A stretch of 64,000 nucleotides of DNA from Desmodesmus armatus. Lineage: Eukaryota; Chlorophyta; Chlorophyceae; Sphaeropleales; Scenedesmaceae. Below are positions 36,363 through 47,365 of the stretch, piece by piece. The notes below the pieces were generated by a model. That model did not search any database and was not told the DNA's origin. It saw nothing but the letters and a program-made list of their open reading frames with translations. Position numbers and translations under genes: made by a program. How positions within the stretch are numbered: the stretch's first letter is position 1; the number at the start of each line of letters is the position of its first letter. The DNA is taken from the NCBI GenBank assembly GCA_007449985.2, contig VIIQ02000252.1, positions 53,078 through 117,077 of the forward strand, in the 5' to 3' direction.

Positions 36363-38282
36363 TCACTGTGCCGGAGCGGCAGCTTCCTGCTGTGCCACTG
36401 TGGGGTTGCTGTGTTCGTTGCGCTGCCGCAGCAGCTGCTGCCACACAGGCTCATCACCAGGCGCCTGCAAAACAGGATCAACATTGGCAACCCTTGGCTT
36501 AGTACGCAACAGCAGAAACAGCAGGACATGTTGCGGCCTACCCTTAGAGTCCTACCCTTAGAGTCCTACCCTCATCAACAAACATAGTTGACAGCAGCCA
36601 TGAGGGTCACATCACAATTTGTGCGTGAAACTATCACACCTGTGTTGTCCACCCATTTACCTTTGATGCCATGCAACACACAAGGCTACTAGCATCGGAT
36701 GCTTCAGCAGCAGACCTGCACATGATCACACACAGAACTGTGCAACGTGTTTTTTCCCCCACACACCCACCTGACTTTGAAGGGTCCTGGTTGCATGGTA
36801 AGGGCTGGTCTCCTTGCCTTCACAACAGAGCATGGTCAGCTGCTGCAGCTGCATCAGCTGCTGCAGCCGCCTTGCAGCATCCAGGGGCAACTGCAACTCC
36901 CGCAGCCCTGTCAGCTGACACACCCTATCCACCCATTCTGATGAGCCATCAGCAGGCCGCAGCAGCAGCGTATGCAAGCTGCCGAGCCCCTGCAGCGAGG
37001 CCATCAGCCCTGTGGTGTGCTTCACATCCCGCATGTCAAGAGACTGCAGCGCAGGGCAGCAGCTGACAAGGCGGGCGCCATCAAGGCCTGGCCCATACTG
37101 GCCGACACCTGCAATGCCCAGCACCCGCAGGTGCGGCAGCTGGCTGCTAGCAGGGAACAACTGCTCCCACGTTCCTGTAGGCAGACTGCACTCCCTGATG
37201 TCGAGGTGCTGCAGCTTGCTGCTGGCTGTCAGGGCTGCATACGCTGCTGGTGTGGGAGATGGCGTTCCCACAAAGCCTCTGTTGGAGTATATCGCTTCTG
37301 GGGGAGGCAGGTTGATGAAGTGCAGGCTCCCGGGCAGCATCAAACACATTAGCTGATCCAGGTGCTGCAGCTGGGACAGCAGCTCTGCATCATCATCTAT
37401 TCTGCAGTGCCAAAGCTCCAGGTGCTGCAGCAGGGTCTTGCCTGCCAGGGCGTCTGGCTCGAAACAGACATTTGTGGGCCGGGAACCGGTCCTTGTCTTC
37501 AGCTGCAGGCGTGTGAGGTGCTTTGCCGCAGACAGCGTGCTGGCGGTGACACTGTGCTTGCTCTCCAGCCCCAGCAGCCGTAGGTCAGCCAGCCGGGTCA
37601 GAGCCGACAAGTGCTGCAAGGCGCCAATGTCAGAAGGGTAGAAGAGGCCTACGGGGCGCGCCTGACAGTCCTCCTCGCACACACCCACCCACATACCTGC
37701 AAGCTCGAGGTAGGTCAGCTGCTGCAGCCCAGGCAGCATCTCACCCAGTGGGATGCGCAGGGAGTCGCCTAAGCTGTCACTGCAGTTTGAAATGCTGAGG
37801 TGCTCTAGCCCAGGCAGCATGGACAGCACTGCTGCTAGCGCGTCCATCCCATCAAGCAGCGTGCAGCGATGCAGCCGTAGCTGCTTGAGAGGGGGGATCA
37901 CAACAGCACCCAGCACGCCCCAGCTGCCGCCGCCACGCTAAAGCTGCAGGGTCAGGTACACAAGCTCCAGGCTGCTGAGCATGTGGAGGGTCTGTGGCAG
38001 CTGACGAAGGAGCACTGCACCCCCCTTTCCCGCACCCTGCACGCTGACACTGTCAGCGCGCTGACCGTATAAGGAGAGGTACAGCAGCAGGCTGTCCAGC
38101 AGCTGTTGGTTAACGACTGCTTTGAAGCTGCTGAGAACCTGTACAGCTGCCTGGTGCAGCCTGCTGTGGGCCCTTGCTGCGCTGCACACGCTGCAGGGGT
38201 CGCCAGCACAGCAGCGCAGCACTGCTACTAGACAGGGGTCTGGCAGCTGCATCAGAGACACTGCTGGCTGTACGGTGGCCAT
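36363..38282 (-). pseudogene. LRR6: F-box-like/LRR gene with an in-frame stop
   Basis: Exons 38282..36771 and 36464..36363 would give 537 residues: MATVQPAVSLMQLPDPC, CSAARAHSRLHQAA, many leucine-rich repeats, donor CAG|GTGGGT, and last exon APGDEPVWQQLLRQR then NPTVAQQEAAAPAQ. Codon 115 (37940-37938) is TAG, located where relatives have a residue between LQL and the GGGYQGVLGA-like stretch (here RGGGSWGVLGA). Frame is kept on both sides, so this is a point nonsense change, or a base error. A tandem CCTACCCTTAGAGT repeat lies in the intron (about 36536-36566). Confidence 0.7.
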
Positions 38283-40393
38283 TTGAAAGACCAAAGATAA
38301 AGTCAGTGCGGCTGAGACAGCGTGTTAAAACTTGAGCAGTGTGAGCAGCCCCTTGTGAGCAGCTACCGTTCAAAATTGTTGGAGTGGCAGTGGTGGTTGG
38401 TACTTGCTGCAACCGCTTCCGAAAATGGTTTGATCAGTGTAACTCGCTTTCTCGCCCCGCTCTCACGCCACTTCGTACGTTGCTTTGTGTCGAAAATTTC
38501 AAACTGATTTGACAGTGGTGATCATTGTCTTGACAGCTCAGCAAAGGGTGCAGTGCTGATGCACAGACATCATACAATCGCTTTTGGACTCAACCACTCT
38601 TATCTTCAGCACAGCATCAACCCTGACTCAAAGCAGCCGAGCAACCAACAGCAAGCCACTCATGACTTGCAACAGCGACAGCCTGGCATGCACGACCCCC
38701 CAAGCTGAGGTGAGGGGCATCTGGTCCAGATGAACCGGTGGATTGCTATGCTCTTTTTGGATTTAACCACTAATACAGGATGACAACTTTCGTATACCGG
38801 TACTGCCGCAGTGCAAAAACTCGCAGTGCGGCTGGAAGTGGCAGGCGCTACGGTAGAAGCGCTCCTGATTGCATACAGACTATAGCACCACGTGCACCAG
38901 CACACACAAGCACATACATTGGTGATAGTTACAAATGGAGCCTGTAGCTTGCGTGAACACGTTGCTGGGCAGCTGGCCAACCACACGAGTGGCACCTGCA
39001 CTGAAGCACTTTGACAAAGACACCAAATGTACGCTGCATTCTGACAACTTACCATGCTGCTGATGCTGCTGCAGCTGCTGCAAAGGTCCAACTCAAATAC
39101 TGTGCAGTGGGGCGTGAACCCTGCCACACAAGGCGCCAATGGACTTCACGTCCACGCACACCACCCCCACGTGGACGTCAGAAAAATAACACCAACCATG
39201 ATGCCCTTGTGCTGTTGGGTTCTGCACATGCACGCCAACTGCTGCCAATGCAACATGACATTGCCACATGTTGTTCGCAAGCACCATGTCTTCACCAACA
39301 TTCCAACAGGCAGCAACATACCACCTGCCTGGAAACCCAGAAACCACAACGTGTTTCTCATTTCTGCTTCCCGTTTCCCTAACCTGGCACCCCCCCATTT
39401 CTCCTCACTACTAAGCCGCCATATCATCATCCCCCCTCCCTCCACTGCCAATTCTCATATCTGTTTGTCGCATCCATATACCCCACCTACCAGCTACCCT
39501 TCACCCCAAAGTGCCAATGTAATACATAGCTCCATGACAGCAAAGAATGTGGGCCAGTGCGCCCATGGGCCACTTGTATATGGCCATACAAGTGGGGTAG
39601 AGAACGCCAGGTGACCGGCTGTAGCAAAGGACCGCACTTGAGCAGCAACATGCAGCCAACACACACCAACAACGCAACCATAAGGGGCAGTTCCCCGACA
39701 CCATGCCCCGCAGGCAAGGCAAGGGCATGCACAACACTGGCAGAACTGGTTTCAGCACTAAGCCGCAAAGAGGCAGCACAAGGTGGGCATGGATGTACAC
39801 GGGGATGGTCAATCGTAACAACCGTAAGGCGTATTGACCTACGGTCATAACAGTACTATGCCGTTGCCCAGAGGCGTCTGCAGGGCCGTGCCAACACAAC
39901 GTACCACACACACTAGCACACATATATGGAGAAACAACAGCTTGCCCAGAGTCAACATTATCCACACATACAGAGGTACAAGCAATAACCAAATTGTATA
40001 CATACATGCAGTGACAGCACACACCTGAAGTGACCGCAACCACCATTATGACGCCAACACCAAGCCAACACTTGATCAAAAAACATTTGACAGCACCTGC
40101 CCACAGGGGTCAACTTTGGCAAACGCTGTGTGATGCTTCACGCCACCTGTACAACATGCGTGTTGCAAATAATTTCCACGCTGCAAGCTGCACACTGTGG
40201 CTGCAAGCTACGCAAAACCCAGTGAAGCCAGTAAAACCAGTGAACCCAGCACATGACAAAGCAACAGCTGCCAATTGTGTGACCACTGAAGCTGTGCAAC
40301 TTGAAGACCCTCCCAACAACGAATGACGACATGAATGCAACACCCAGATTACACAAAAAGATAGATTTGCAAACCCTTTTGCAGCCAGCATAC
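38283..40393. other. Intergenic
   Basis: No gene is supported. Several frames are open for 80-190 codons, but none shows a domain, consistent splice sites or usual codon composition. Confidence 0.4.
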
Positions 40394-42763
40394 TCAGAAC
40401 CTGCCCATGCGGCGCTGCTGCTGCCTGCGCCCCGCCCTCTGCCCCATCCTGAAGGCCACCATTGTCCCCAACACAGAGGGACCCTGACGACCCCTGTGAG
40501 CTGCTGCCATTGGTGCCATTGCTGCTGGTGGAGGCTGGGCAAACTGGGGCTGCACAAACTGTGGGTGTGCACCAAACTGTGGCTGCACAAACTGTGGCTG
40601 CACAAACTGTGGCTGCACAAACTGTGGCTGCACAAACTGTGGTTGTGCAACAAACTGTGGCTGTGCGCCAGCCTGAGGCCATGCGGGGGCTGCTGCCGCC
40701 ACATGACCAGGGCAAATGCTGCCTGCAATTGGGGCAGGGTTGTGGCCTTCTGCAGCTGCCCAGGCCTGAGGTACTGCACCAGGGGGTGCAGCAGCTGCCT
40801 GAAGAGGGATGGGCTGCTGCTGAGACTGTGGTGGGTACTGCCAGTAGTGCTGCTGGGAAGGCGAGTGGGCTGTGGGGGTGGCATGGGACTGGGTGTAGAC
40901 ACCAGAGGGGGGGATGTGGTGCATCTGTGCTGCAGGTTGGTTTGTAACTACTGGGGGCTGGTAGGCGGCTGCGGAGCTGGTTGTTGCTGGTTGCTTCATC
41001 GGTGCTTTGCTGATGGGCAGGGCTGTGTGAGGCATGCCTGCGTACACAGCACAGCAGGAAACATGGCGCACATGCCAACAACAGCACTTAGTGTCACTAG
41101 CCACAGCAGAATTGTGTCACTTGCAGGCAGTGTCTGTACAGTCTCATGATGGCCAGGGCAGATCAGCTCAGGCTGGTTCAGGTAAACGCGGTTTCAAATT
41201 TGAGATCGCCAGACCTGTACCCAGGTAGGTATTGCCAGACCTGCACCAAGGTCTGGCAATACCTAGCAACACACCAAGCCCAACTTTGGAAAAACACCCG
41301 CTGAAGTGCAGGGCTCAAGTGATCATGAGACCCCCTCGAAATTGCGCATCCCACAGGATAAGTAATCAGCAAGCTTTGCCTTCAAGGCCAGTGGCCCGCA
41401 GGCCAGTGCAATGCGCCCTGGCCCTCACCTGCCACCACATCTGCCACGTCAGGGTGCTTGTCAGCCTCGATTAGTGTGTAGATGGCCATCACCAGCACAG
41501 ACAGGAACAGCAGGCGTACGAACAGGACCTGCACAGACCAATCGTGAGACAACGAATAAGCACAATCAGAGCCTGCTTGGCGCCGCTACTGTGCGCATTT
41601 TCGGGTATGTGTGCATTTCAGGGTATGTGAGAAAGTGCGACAGCAGCTGCCATGGGGTTGGGGAAAAGGTGTGCCACGTGTACGCGCAACACTCAATGCA
41701 GATGCAGCATGGCCTGTTCTGGTCTGGCAGGACCACTGGTGGTTTTGTTAGCGCGGCCGCAAGCCGGCAGACAAGAAAAATCCCTGAAAGAAAATGCCTG
41801 TTGCAAGAGCCAGCTGAATGCCACAGGTGCATGTTGAGCCAGCCAGCCTTATTGATGCACACCAGCACGCAATGTCACCAGTGCAACTGCACTGCCGATC
41901 CACGCTTGCTGCTGTATCCTCCTGGCACTACCCACCAGTACTTGGATGATGTAGACCCACACAGGTGTGTGGTGCTGAGCACTATGTGCTGGCGAGGTGA
42001 CAATGTAGTGCCACAGGTGTGTGTTTACAAGCCAGCCAACACACCAACACTGGAACTCCACCACTGCAACTGCACTGCTGATCTACGCCTGCTGCTGTAT
42101 CCCCCCCCACCCCCACCGAAACTTTACACCCACCAGTACTTGAATGATGTAAACCCACACAGGTGTGTGGTGCTGAGCACCGTGTGTTGGCGAGGTGATA
42201 ATCATCGACACCACAGTCATGGCAGCAGACACCACCAAAGCAGCAGCTGACAGCACGAGGATGGCCTTCGCTACTGTTGTGGGGCGGCCCTGCCGCAGGC
42301 TGTTGCGGGCACTCTTTGCTGCCAGGTAGGCGCCAGCGCCTGACAGCGCGTACAGAACGGACTTGGTGATGGTCAAAGCGAAAGTGTGGCGTGCCTTCAT
42401 AGCTGCGATGGGTGCTGGGAATGTTCCTGTTGCTGCAAGGATGGTGAAGACCAACCCTGCATGGAGGGGCAAGCAGCAGGGCGAGGGGGGGGGGGTGATT
42501 ATTTCGCAACCATGCTTATACCATAGGTTGACAGCACTGAATATTCAGGCAGGCAATCGATGCTTGTATCATGGAGGATTCGCTTGCTCAGCAGCACCAC
42601 AGCAGTTTGCTGCATTGGCCAAGTGAGCCCGGAAGAAGAGAGCCCTACCTATCATGGCCATGCCAGTACCGTAAAAGATGGTCTCGGACAGCACCTCAGC
42701 CCTTCTCAGACCTGCATTGGACCACAGCGTGACCGCCCTGGCTACTTTGTGTATGAAGCCCAT
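40394..42763 (-). CDS. Multi-pass membrane protein with PQFVQ-repeat tail, unknown family
   Basis: Four exons, join(42763..42649, 42456..42134, 41528..41429, 41037..40394), join in phase and give 393 residues. From MGFIHKVARAVTLWSN the protein has about four hydrophobic segments: FYGTGMAMIGLVFTILAATG, a weaker one around SVLYALSGAGAYLAA, AILVLSAAALVVSAAM, and a strongly hydrophobic one crossing exons 2-3 (VWVYIIQVL then VLFVRLLFLSVLVMAIYTLI). The cytosolic-type tail is rich in Gln, Pro and Ala and contains a run of PQFVQ pentapeptides, ending RRQQQRRMGRF. The family is not recognised. Exon 2's last 70 bases, with its donor, are duplicated in the following intron. Confidence 0.7.
40565..40675 (-). 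repeat. 15-bp coding minisatellite (PQFVQ repeats)
   Basis: On the plus strand ACTGTGGCTGCACAA is repeated four times perfectly with further imperfect copies around it. On the minus strand it encodes successive PQFVQ units near the C terminus of the membrane protein. Confidence 0.85.
41226..41265. repeat. Perfect 17-bp hairpin in an intron
   Basis: TAGGTATTGCCAGACCT and its exact reverse complement are separated by GCACCA. It lies in the last intron of the membrane-protein gene. It could be a structured RNA element, a MITE remnant or chance. Confidence 0.7.
41838..42203 (-). repeat. Tandem duplication of an exon end with its donor site
   Basis: The end of exon 2 of the membrane-protein gene (THGAQHHTPVWVYIIQVL|GTGGGT, boundary at 42134) recurs 198 bp further into the intron as AHSAQHHTPVWVYIIQVL|GTGGGT (boundary at 41936), with about 100 bp of flanking intron also repeated. 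Both copies keep an open frame and donor. Confidence 0.85.
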
Positions 42764-44722
42764 CAGATCGAAGTTCCGTAACTCTTTGGAAGGTCGATAA
42801 AGTTTGGGTTGTGACCAGATGTGGAAATGACGGACGGGAAAATTCAAGTTCCCTCAGAGAAGGATGAAAATCCTTCGGAGAGCCTGCGGTGGTGCCAAAA
42901 GAGTAACAAAATGAGTATCCTTCATCAGCGCGCCCATTAGCCCCACGGAAAGCAATAGAAAGCAACAAGAAACCCGTTTGTGTGGAGATATGAACCGGCA
43001 GAGGGAAAGTTCAAACGGATGCATGAATTGCGAAACTTGCGCAACAGCACACGCCATGTCAAAGCCAACAGACGCTAAACGTATCTTTCAAACATATTCA
43101 AAATCTTACAGAGAGCTTTAGCGAGCACGGACCAGCGGTGTACAGGCAGCAGGAACCGGTCAACGTCGCGATGGTTGTTGCTGTTGTCAAGACCACCTGC
43201 GTAATCGGCACGCTCTTTGGGCGCAATATCGACTACAGAAAATGCTTATTACTTTGGCATCATCAAAGGCACCATCGAGCACATCGGCCAGGGACACGTG
43301 GCACCTCGCATATTGCACGCGCAGTCGCACCTCCGGCTCGCGTAGCAACGGAAAACAACATTAATGTGCAGATGAATATGCTTTCGACACGTGGCAGCTG
43401 CTGTGTTACCCATGGCCATCAATGAGCCCCCAGGGTCTTGGGGGGGGGGGGGGTGCAGAAGCAGAAGTGTCCTGGTGGTGGTCTGCTGTGTCAGCCATCA
43501 CAATTACAAAACACAAGTGACAGGGGGAGACCGGGAGGGGGGGGGCAGCATGACTGTGGAATGCTGGTGAGCAGGCTGACAGCACTGCTGCTCTCAGCGA
43601 CTAGGCCATCGTACGCGTGGTCCAGTGGTGCTGACAGGACAAGCGCAGCTGCACTGACAAGCGACTGAAGGACTGCTCAGGCCCTGCCCTGAACTCGAAA
43701 AACGTCCAACAAGCAGAAGCTCCTTGGTGGTGTTGTGCCCGTGTCTGAGGACAGCCTTGACTCAAATGAGAACCAAACACAAGGGGGGGGGGGGGGGGGG
43801 GGGGCTGCGCCCACCCTAGGCTCTGCCCGCCCATGCCCCTTGTGACTGCGTACTGCTAGTGAGCACAAGATGCGACCTCTCAATTCATTTTGACTTGAGC
43901 ACACTGAAAGCACTGCTGCACTGGGCCATTCAGGTCTGATGGTGATAACTCAACAGTTGGCCCAACACAGGACAAGCACTGCGGCACCCGGCAAATGACT
44001 GCTCAGGCCCTGACCTGGACCGTTGGAACCCTTCGACGGGGGACCGCGATAGCGCTGATTTTCTATGTGGGCGTTTTGACCACATTGTCACAGGTGTGAT
44101 CACATGAGCCATACAAATCATTTGTCATGAGGGGAGTTGTGCATCTGTCAGGCAAGGCGTGAAGTGCACGCCTTATAACTCCTTCCTGAATGATGCGCAC
44201 CGCAACACCTATTCTGACATGAGCATGCATAAAGCAACACTCGCAGCCAATCCAAAACAAGCGCTCAATCGCACACCCTGCCGCAAGTAGCAGCATGTTC
44301 AATCATGCACAGGGCACACCAAGGCAGCATCACATGCAAACCTTCAAAACCATAAGACACCACCCCAGACTCTAGGAGTGTGTGCCAAACGAAAGTGGCT
44401 GCTGGAATTCAACCTGTCAGGGTTGCGCGCAACCGTGCTGTGCTGCCTGCGGCCCGTCAGCATGGCCTGTCAACATTACGAGGCCAACAAAAACCCTGAT
44501 CCTATTGCACCAAAAGCCATCAGTCACATGTGTGTGATAGCTGCTGCTGGGGGCAAGAGCTGCGCCCTTTTGCCCGTATAAACAGACCACATCAACAGAA
44601 CACCAGCAGTTGCCGCACCATTCGAGCTGCCAGCTGTCACCAACTGAATTGGTGGTTTTTGCTGTGCAAAGCCACCTGTCACACAAAGTGACATAAATGG
44701 CACAGAACGCCGGCTGCTGCTC

Positions 44723-44761
<39 letters not shown>

Positions 44762-45575
44762 TTGTTGCAGCAGCTGCCACCATGCCACGAGGTTGGCTGC
44801 TGTGCCAAGCTGCATAAGAATACCACCGCCTGTCACGGCACCCGAAACAAACTGCAACATGCCGCAACCACAGATGCATTCACAGCAAAACCACAAGGAT
44901 CACATGCAAGACAGTGTGGTTGCCAGTGTGTCGGCAGCACTGGCGTAGCATCGTCGCCCCGCCTACCAAAAGTCAGCTGCAGCCAATAAGGCCAGAAAGC
45001 AAGGGTGCCCTGCTGCTGGTGTCCCTGCCCTTCAAACAAGTCAGCCTGCCATGCGATCGACAACGCAAGGCCCTGCCTGATCAGCAGGTACCTCCCACCA
45101 CGGGCGACACCCCTGGCACAGGGGGTCACAGGGGGGGGGGGGGCTCTGTAGGCCCCACACACGCTGCTGTATGGCCTGCTTCTGCAGCACCCTGCCTATC
45201 AAAGTCAGCTGCAGCCATTGAGGCCAGGAAGCCTACATTGGCAGTGTGCCCTGCTGCTGGTGACCCTGCCCTCGAAACACGTCAGCCTCCCGTGCAATCA
45301 AGTCAACCTGCCTTGCAATTAGTTCAGCCTGCCTTGCAATCAACAATGCAAGGCCCTACCTGGACAGCAGGTACCTTCCACCACGGGTGTCACCCCTGTC
45401 TGATACAGGCCCCCCCTCCCTGCTGCTGTATGGCCTGCTTCTGCAGCAGGGCAGCAGGTCTGACTGTGGCTATGCAAGCAGCTGGGACGAACCTGCCAGT
45501 CAAGGCGATTCAAGAGATGGAATGCGTCAACACGCTTGAAGAATACTTCGTTCAGTCGGACCTGCTGCTGCAGTG
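42764..45575. other. Gene-poor region with homopolymer G runs
   Basis: No gene is supported. G runs lie at about 43440-43453 and 43783-43804. A short diverged duplication around GACTGCTCAGGCCCTG occurs at about 43673 and 44000. A CTG tract lies at 44718-44757. From about 44953 a 240-bp tandem duplication begins (annotated separately). Confidence 0.45.
44953..45455. repeat. About 240-bp tandem duplication
   Basis: Two copies (about 44953-45199 and 45200-45455) share CAGCTGCAGCCA, TGCCCTGCTGCTGGTG, CAAGGCCCT, CACCACGGG and GCTGTATGGCCTGCTTCTGC in the same order. The second copy contains an internal 20-bp triplication around GTCAGCCTGCCTTGCAATCA that on the minus strand would read as LIARQxx heptads. 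It may be a remnant of a duplicated exon of a minus-strand gene; not resolved. Confidence 0.7.
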
Positions 45576-46317
45576 TCAGCTGCCGGAGGACTGCTGCTGC
45601 TGTTCTGGCTGCAGCCCGTCTGACTGCTGCTGCTGCTGCTGCTGCTCCCTCTCTGCCATTCGCCGGTCTGTCTCAGCTCGCTGCTGCCTAAACTTTTCGC
45701 GTGCCTTCTCCTGCCGCTCAGCCCTGCAGCAGAGAAAGCAGATAGCAAACAAGGTCAAGCGTGGTGGAGTGGGGCTTATAGTGTTGGACTAGTGTGTTTG
45801 TTTGGTGCTGTTGAAATGATGCCAGTTGGACAGTGGACCATGTGATTCCAAGCAGCGTACATTGCTGCTGCTGCCACTGCTGCTGCTGCCGCCAGCACAC
45901 ATGCTGCAGCCCTGCAAGTATGGTGCAACTGCTGCTGAGGTGTTGAACGGTTTTCCTCGATGAGTGCTGCTGGTGCTGTGGGCAATCAATCGTCTGCTGC
46001 GGCACGGCGTCACGAGTGCTGGCACATGTGCGACCATACACACACACCTGACCACCTTCTTTTCCTCTGCTAGGCACCTTGTGAGAGCCCAGTGCTCGTC
46101 ATTGCAGGCACCCCACCACTTGGCTATGGTGTGATCCTTGTGACACTGCATCAGAGCAGTCATGTACTGCAGCAGCATGACACGCACAGCCAGCAGCAAG
46201 CAGTCAGCGAGTCTGTGGCTGCATGCAAGCAATGCTGCAGAGCAGACAGTAGCCTGCATAAAGGCCATCTACCTTGCCACATATCGGGTGCTTGTCGACA
46301 ATTAAAGGCGGGTGCAT
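45576..46317 (-). CDS. CMC2: CMC2-like cytochrome c oxidase assembly protein (twin CX9C)
   Basis: Three exons, join(46317..46273, 46166..46048, 45723..45576), in phase, 103 residues. It starts MHPPL like the CMC2 family. The twin CX9C motif is complete: CGKYMTALMQC (residues 13-23, crossing the exon 1/2 junction) and CNDEHWALTRC, separated by HKDHTIAKWWGA. The basic helical stretch ERQEKAREKFRQQRAETDRR follows. Family members are small soluble proteins of the mitochondrial intermembrane space, imported by Mia40-dependent disulfide formation, that act in cytochrome c oxidase biogenesis. The C terminus carries a polyQ/Ser extension (EQQQQQQQSDG...) not typical of short CMC2 proteins. Confidence 0.88.
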
Positions 46318-46611
46318 GCTGTAGGATGTTTCGCTGAGGACAGCCTGGTCAAGGCCTCATGATCATGCTGCTGGAGAGCTGCCAATCTTTCAATGACTGC
46401 ACAAACGTGTCTTATATGACGGACGGTATTTGAAGGTATGCAGAGCAAACTTTTCCGGTCCTGTCCTGTTTCGAGCGTCCATTGTTATATCAGATCAGTC
46501 CACGGTCTCAGCGGTTTCGACACAATGGCAGCCCTTAGAAAGGCTCATCACCCCTTCCACAATCTCAAATGCATTTCAGTATGACTTTTGAAGTATGCCT
46601 GCATCACTAGC
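46318..46611. other. Divergent intergenic region between CMC2-like gene and TIC236
   Basis: About 295 bp separate the two divergent start codons, so promoter elements of both are probably here. No TATA box was recognised. Confidence 0.4.
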
Positions 46612-47296
46612 ATGGACATCCGTTTTTGCAGCAGCAAAGCAGCAGCTGTAGCTGGGCCTGGGAACAGGGTTCGCCTGGGGGCTTCCAGCAGCGCTCTCAG
46701 GGCAGTCAGGCGTTTTCCAGGTGTGTCAGTAAGCTGCCTGAATAGCTTCAGCACCCCTACACTGCGGTCTGTCATACCCAGTCCAGGTCAGCATTAGACA
46801 TGCCCCACCTGCAATCGTCTCCCCCCTCTTGCGAATGCTGATAATTGCAGGGCTAGCTGGAATCTGCTGCAAACCCGGACCTGCAGGTGCGACTGCACTG
46901 TCTCTCTTCACCCTGGAACCACTGTCAAACATTGGTAGCATGGTTCTTTTGGCTCACTTACTTGCTGATGCCATCATGGCATGCCATAGTCAGACATTCA
47001 TCATATGTCTCAAGGATTCCAGCCATGCCCTCACATAACTTAGAGGATGAACTTGCCTCTTTACTACAGCACCCCATTCTGGCCGCAACACCGCAACCTT
47101 GCCATCCAGGTGGCAGCAGTTTGTTCAGTCCCTGTGTGCCTGCCCATTATTACTGTGCAGGTCGTGCCAGACCCCTGCTATCAAGACGAGCAGCAGCAGC
47201 AGCAGCAGCAGATGGAGCAGCAGCAGGAGCAGAACCCAGTGAACCCAGCACAGCATCTGGTGCAGCAGCTGATGCAGCAGCAGCACAGCAGGATGG

Positions 47297-47365
<69 letters not shown>

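Noticed and set aside
38660..39620. Several 100-190 codon frames on both strands
   Set aside because: They overlap each other and have no splice structure, domains or conservation within the window.
46887..47160. Upstream extension of the TIC236 exon 2 frame as the true N terminus
   Set aside because: A spliced transit-peptide exon at 46612-46786 joins in phase to the CAG acceptor at 47160, and the upstream extension lacks transit-peptide composition.
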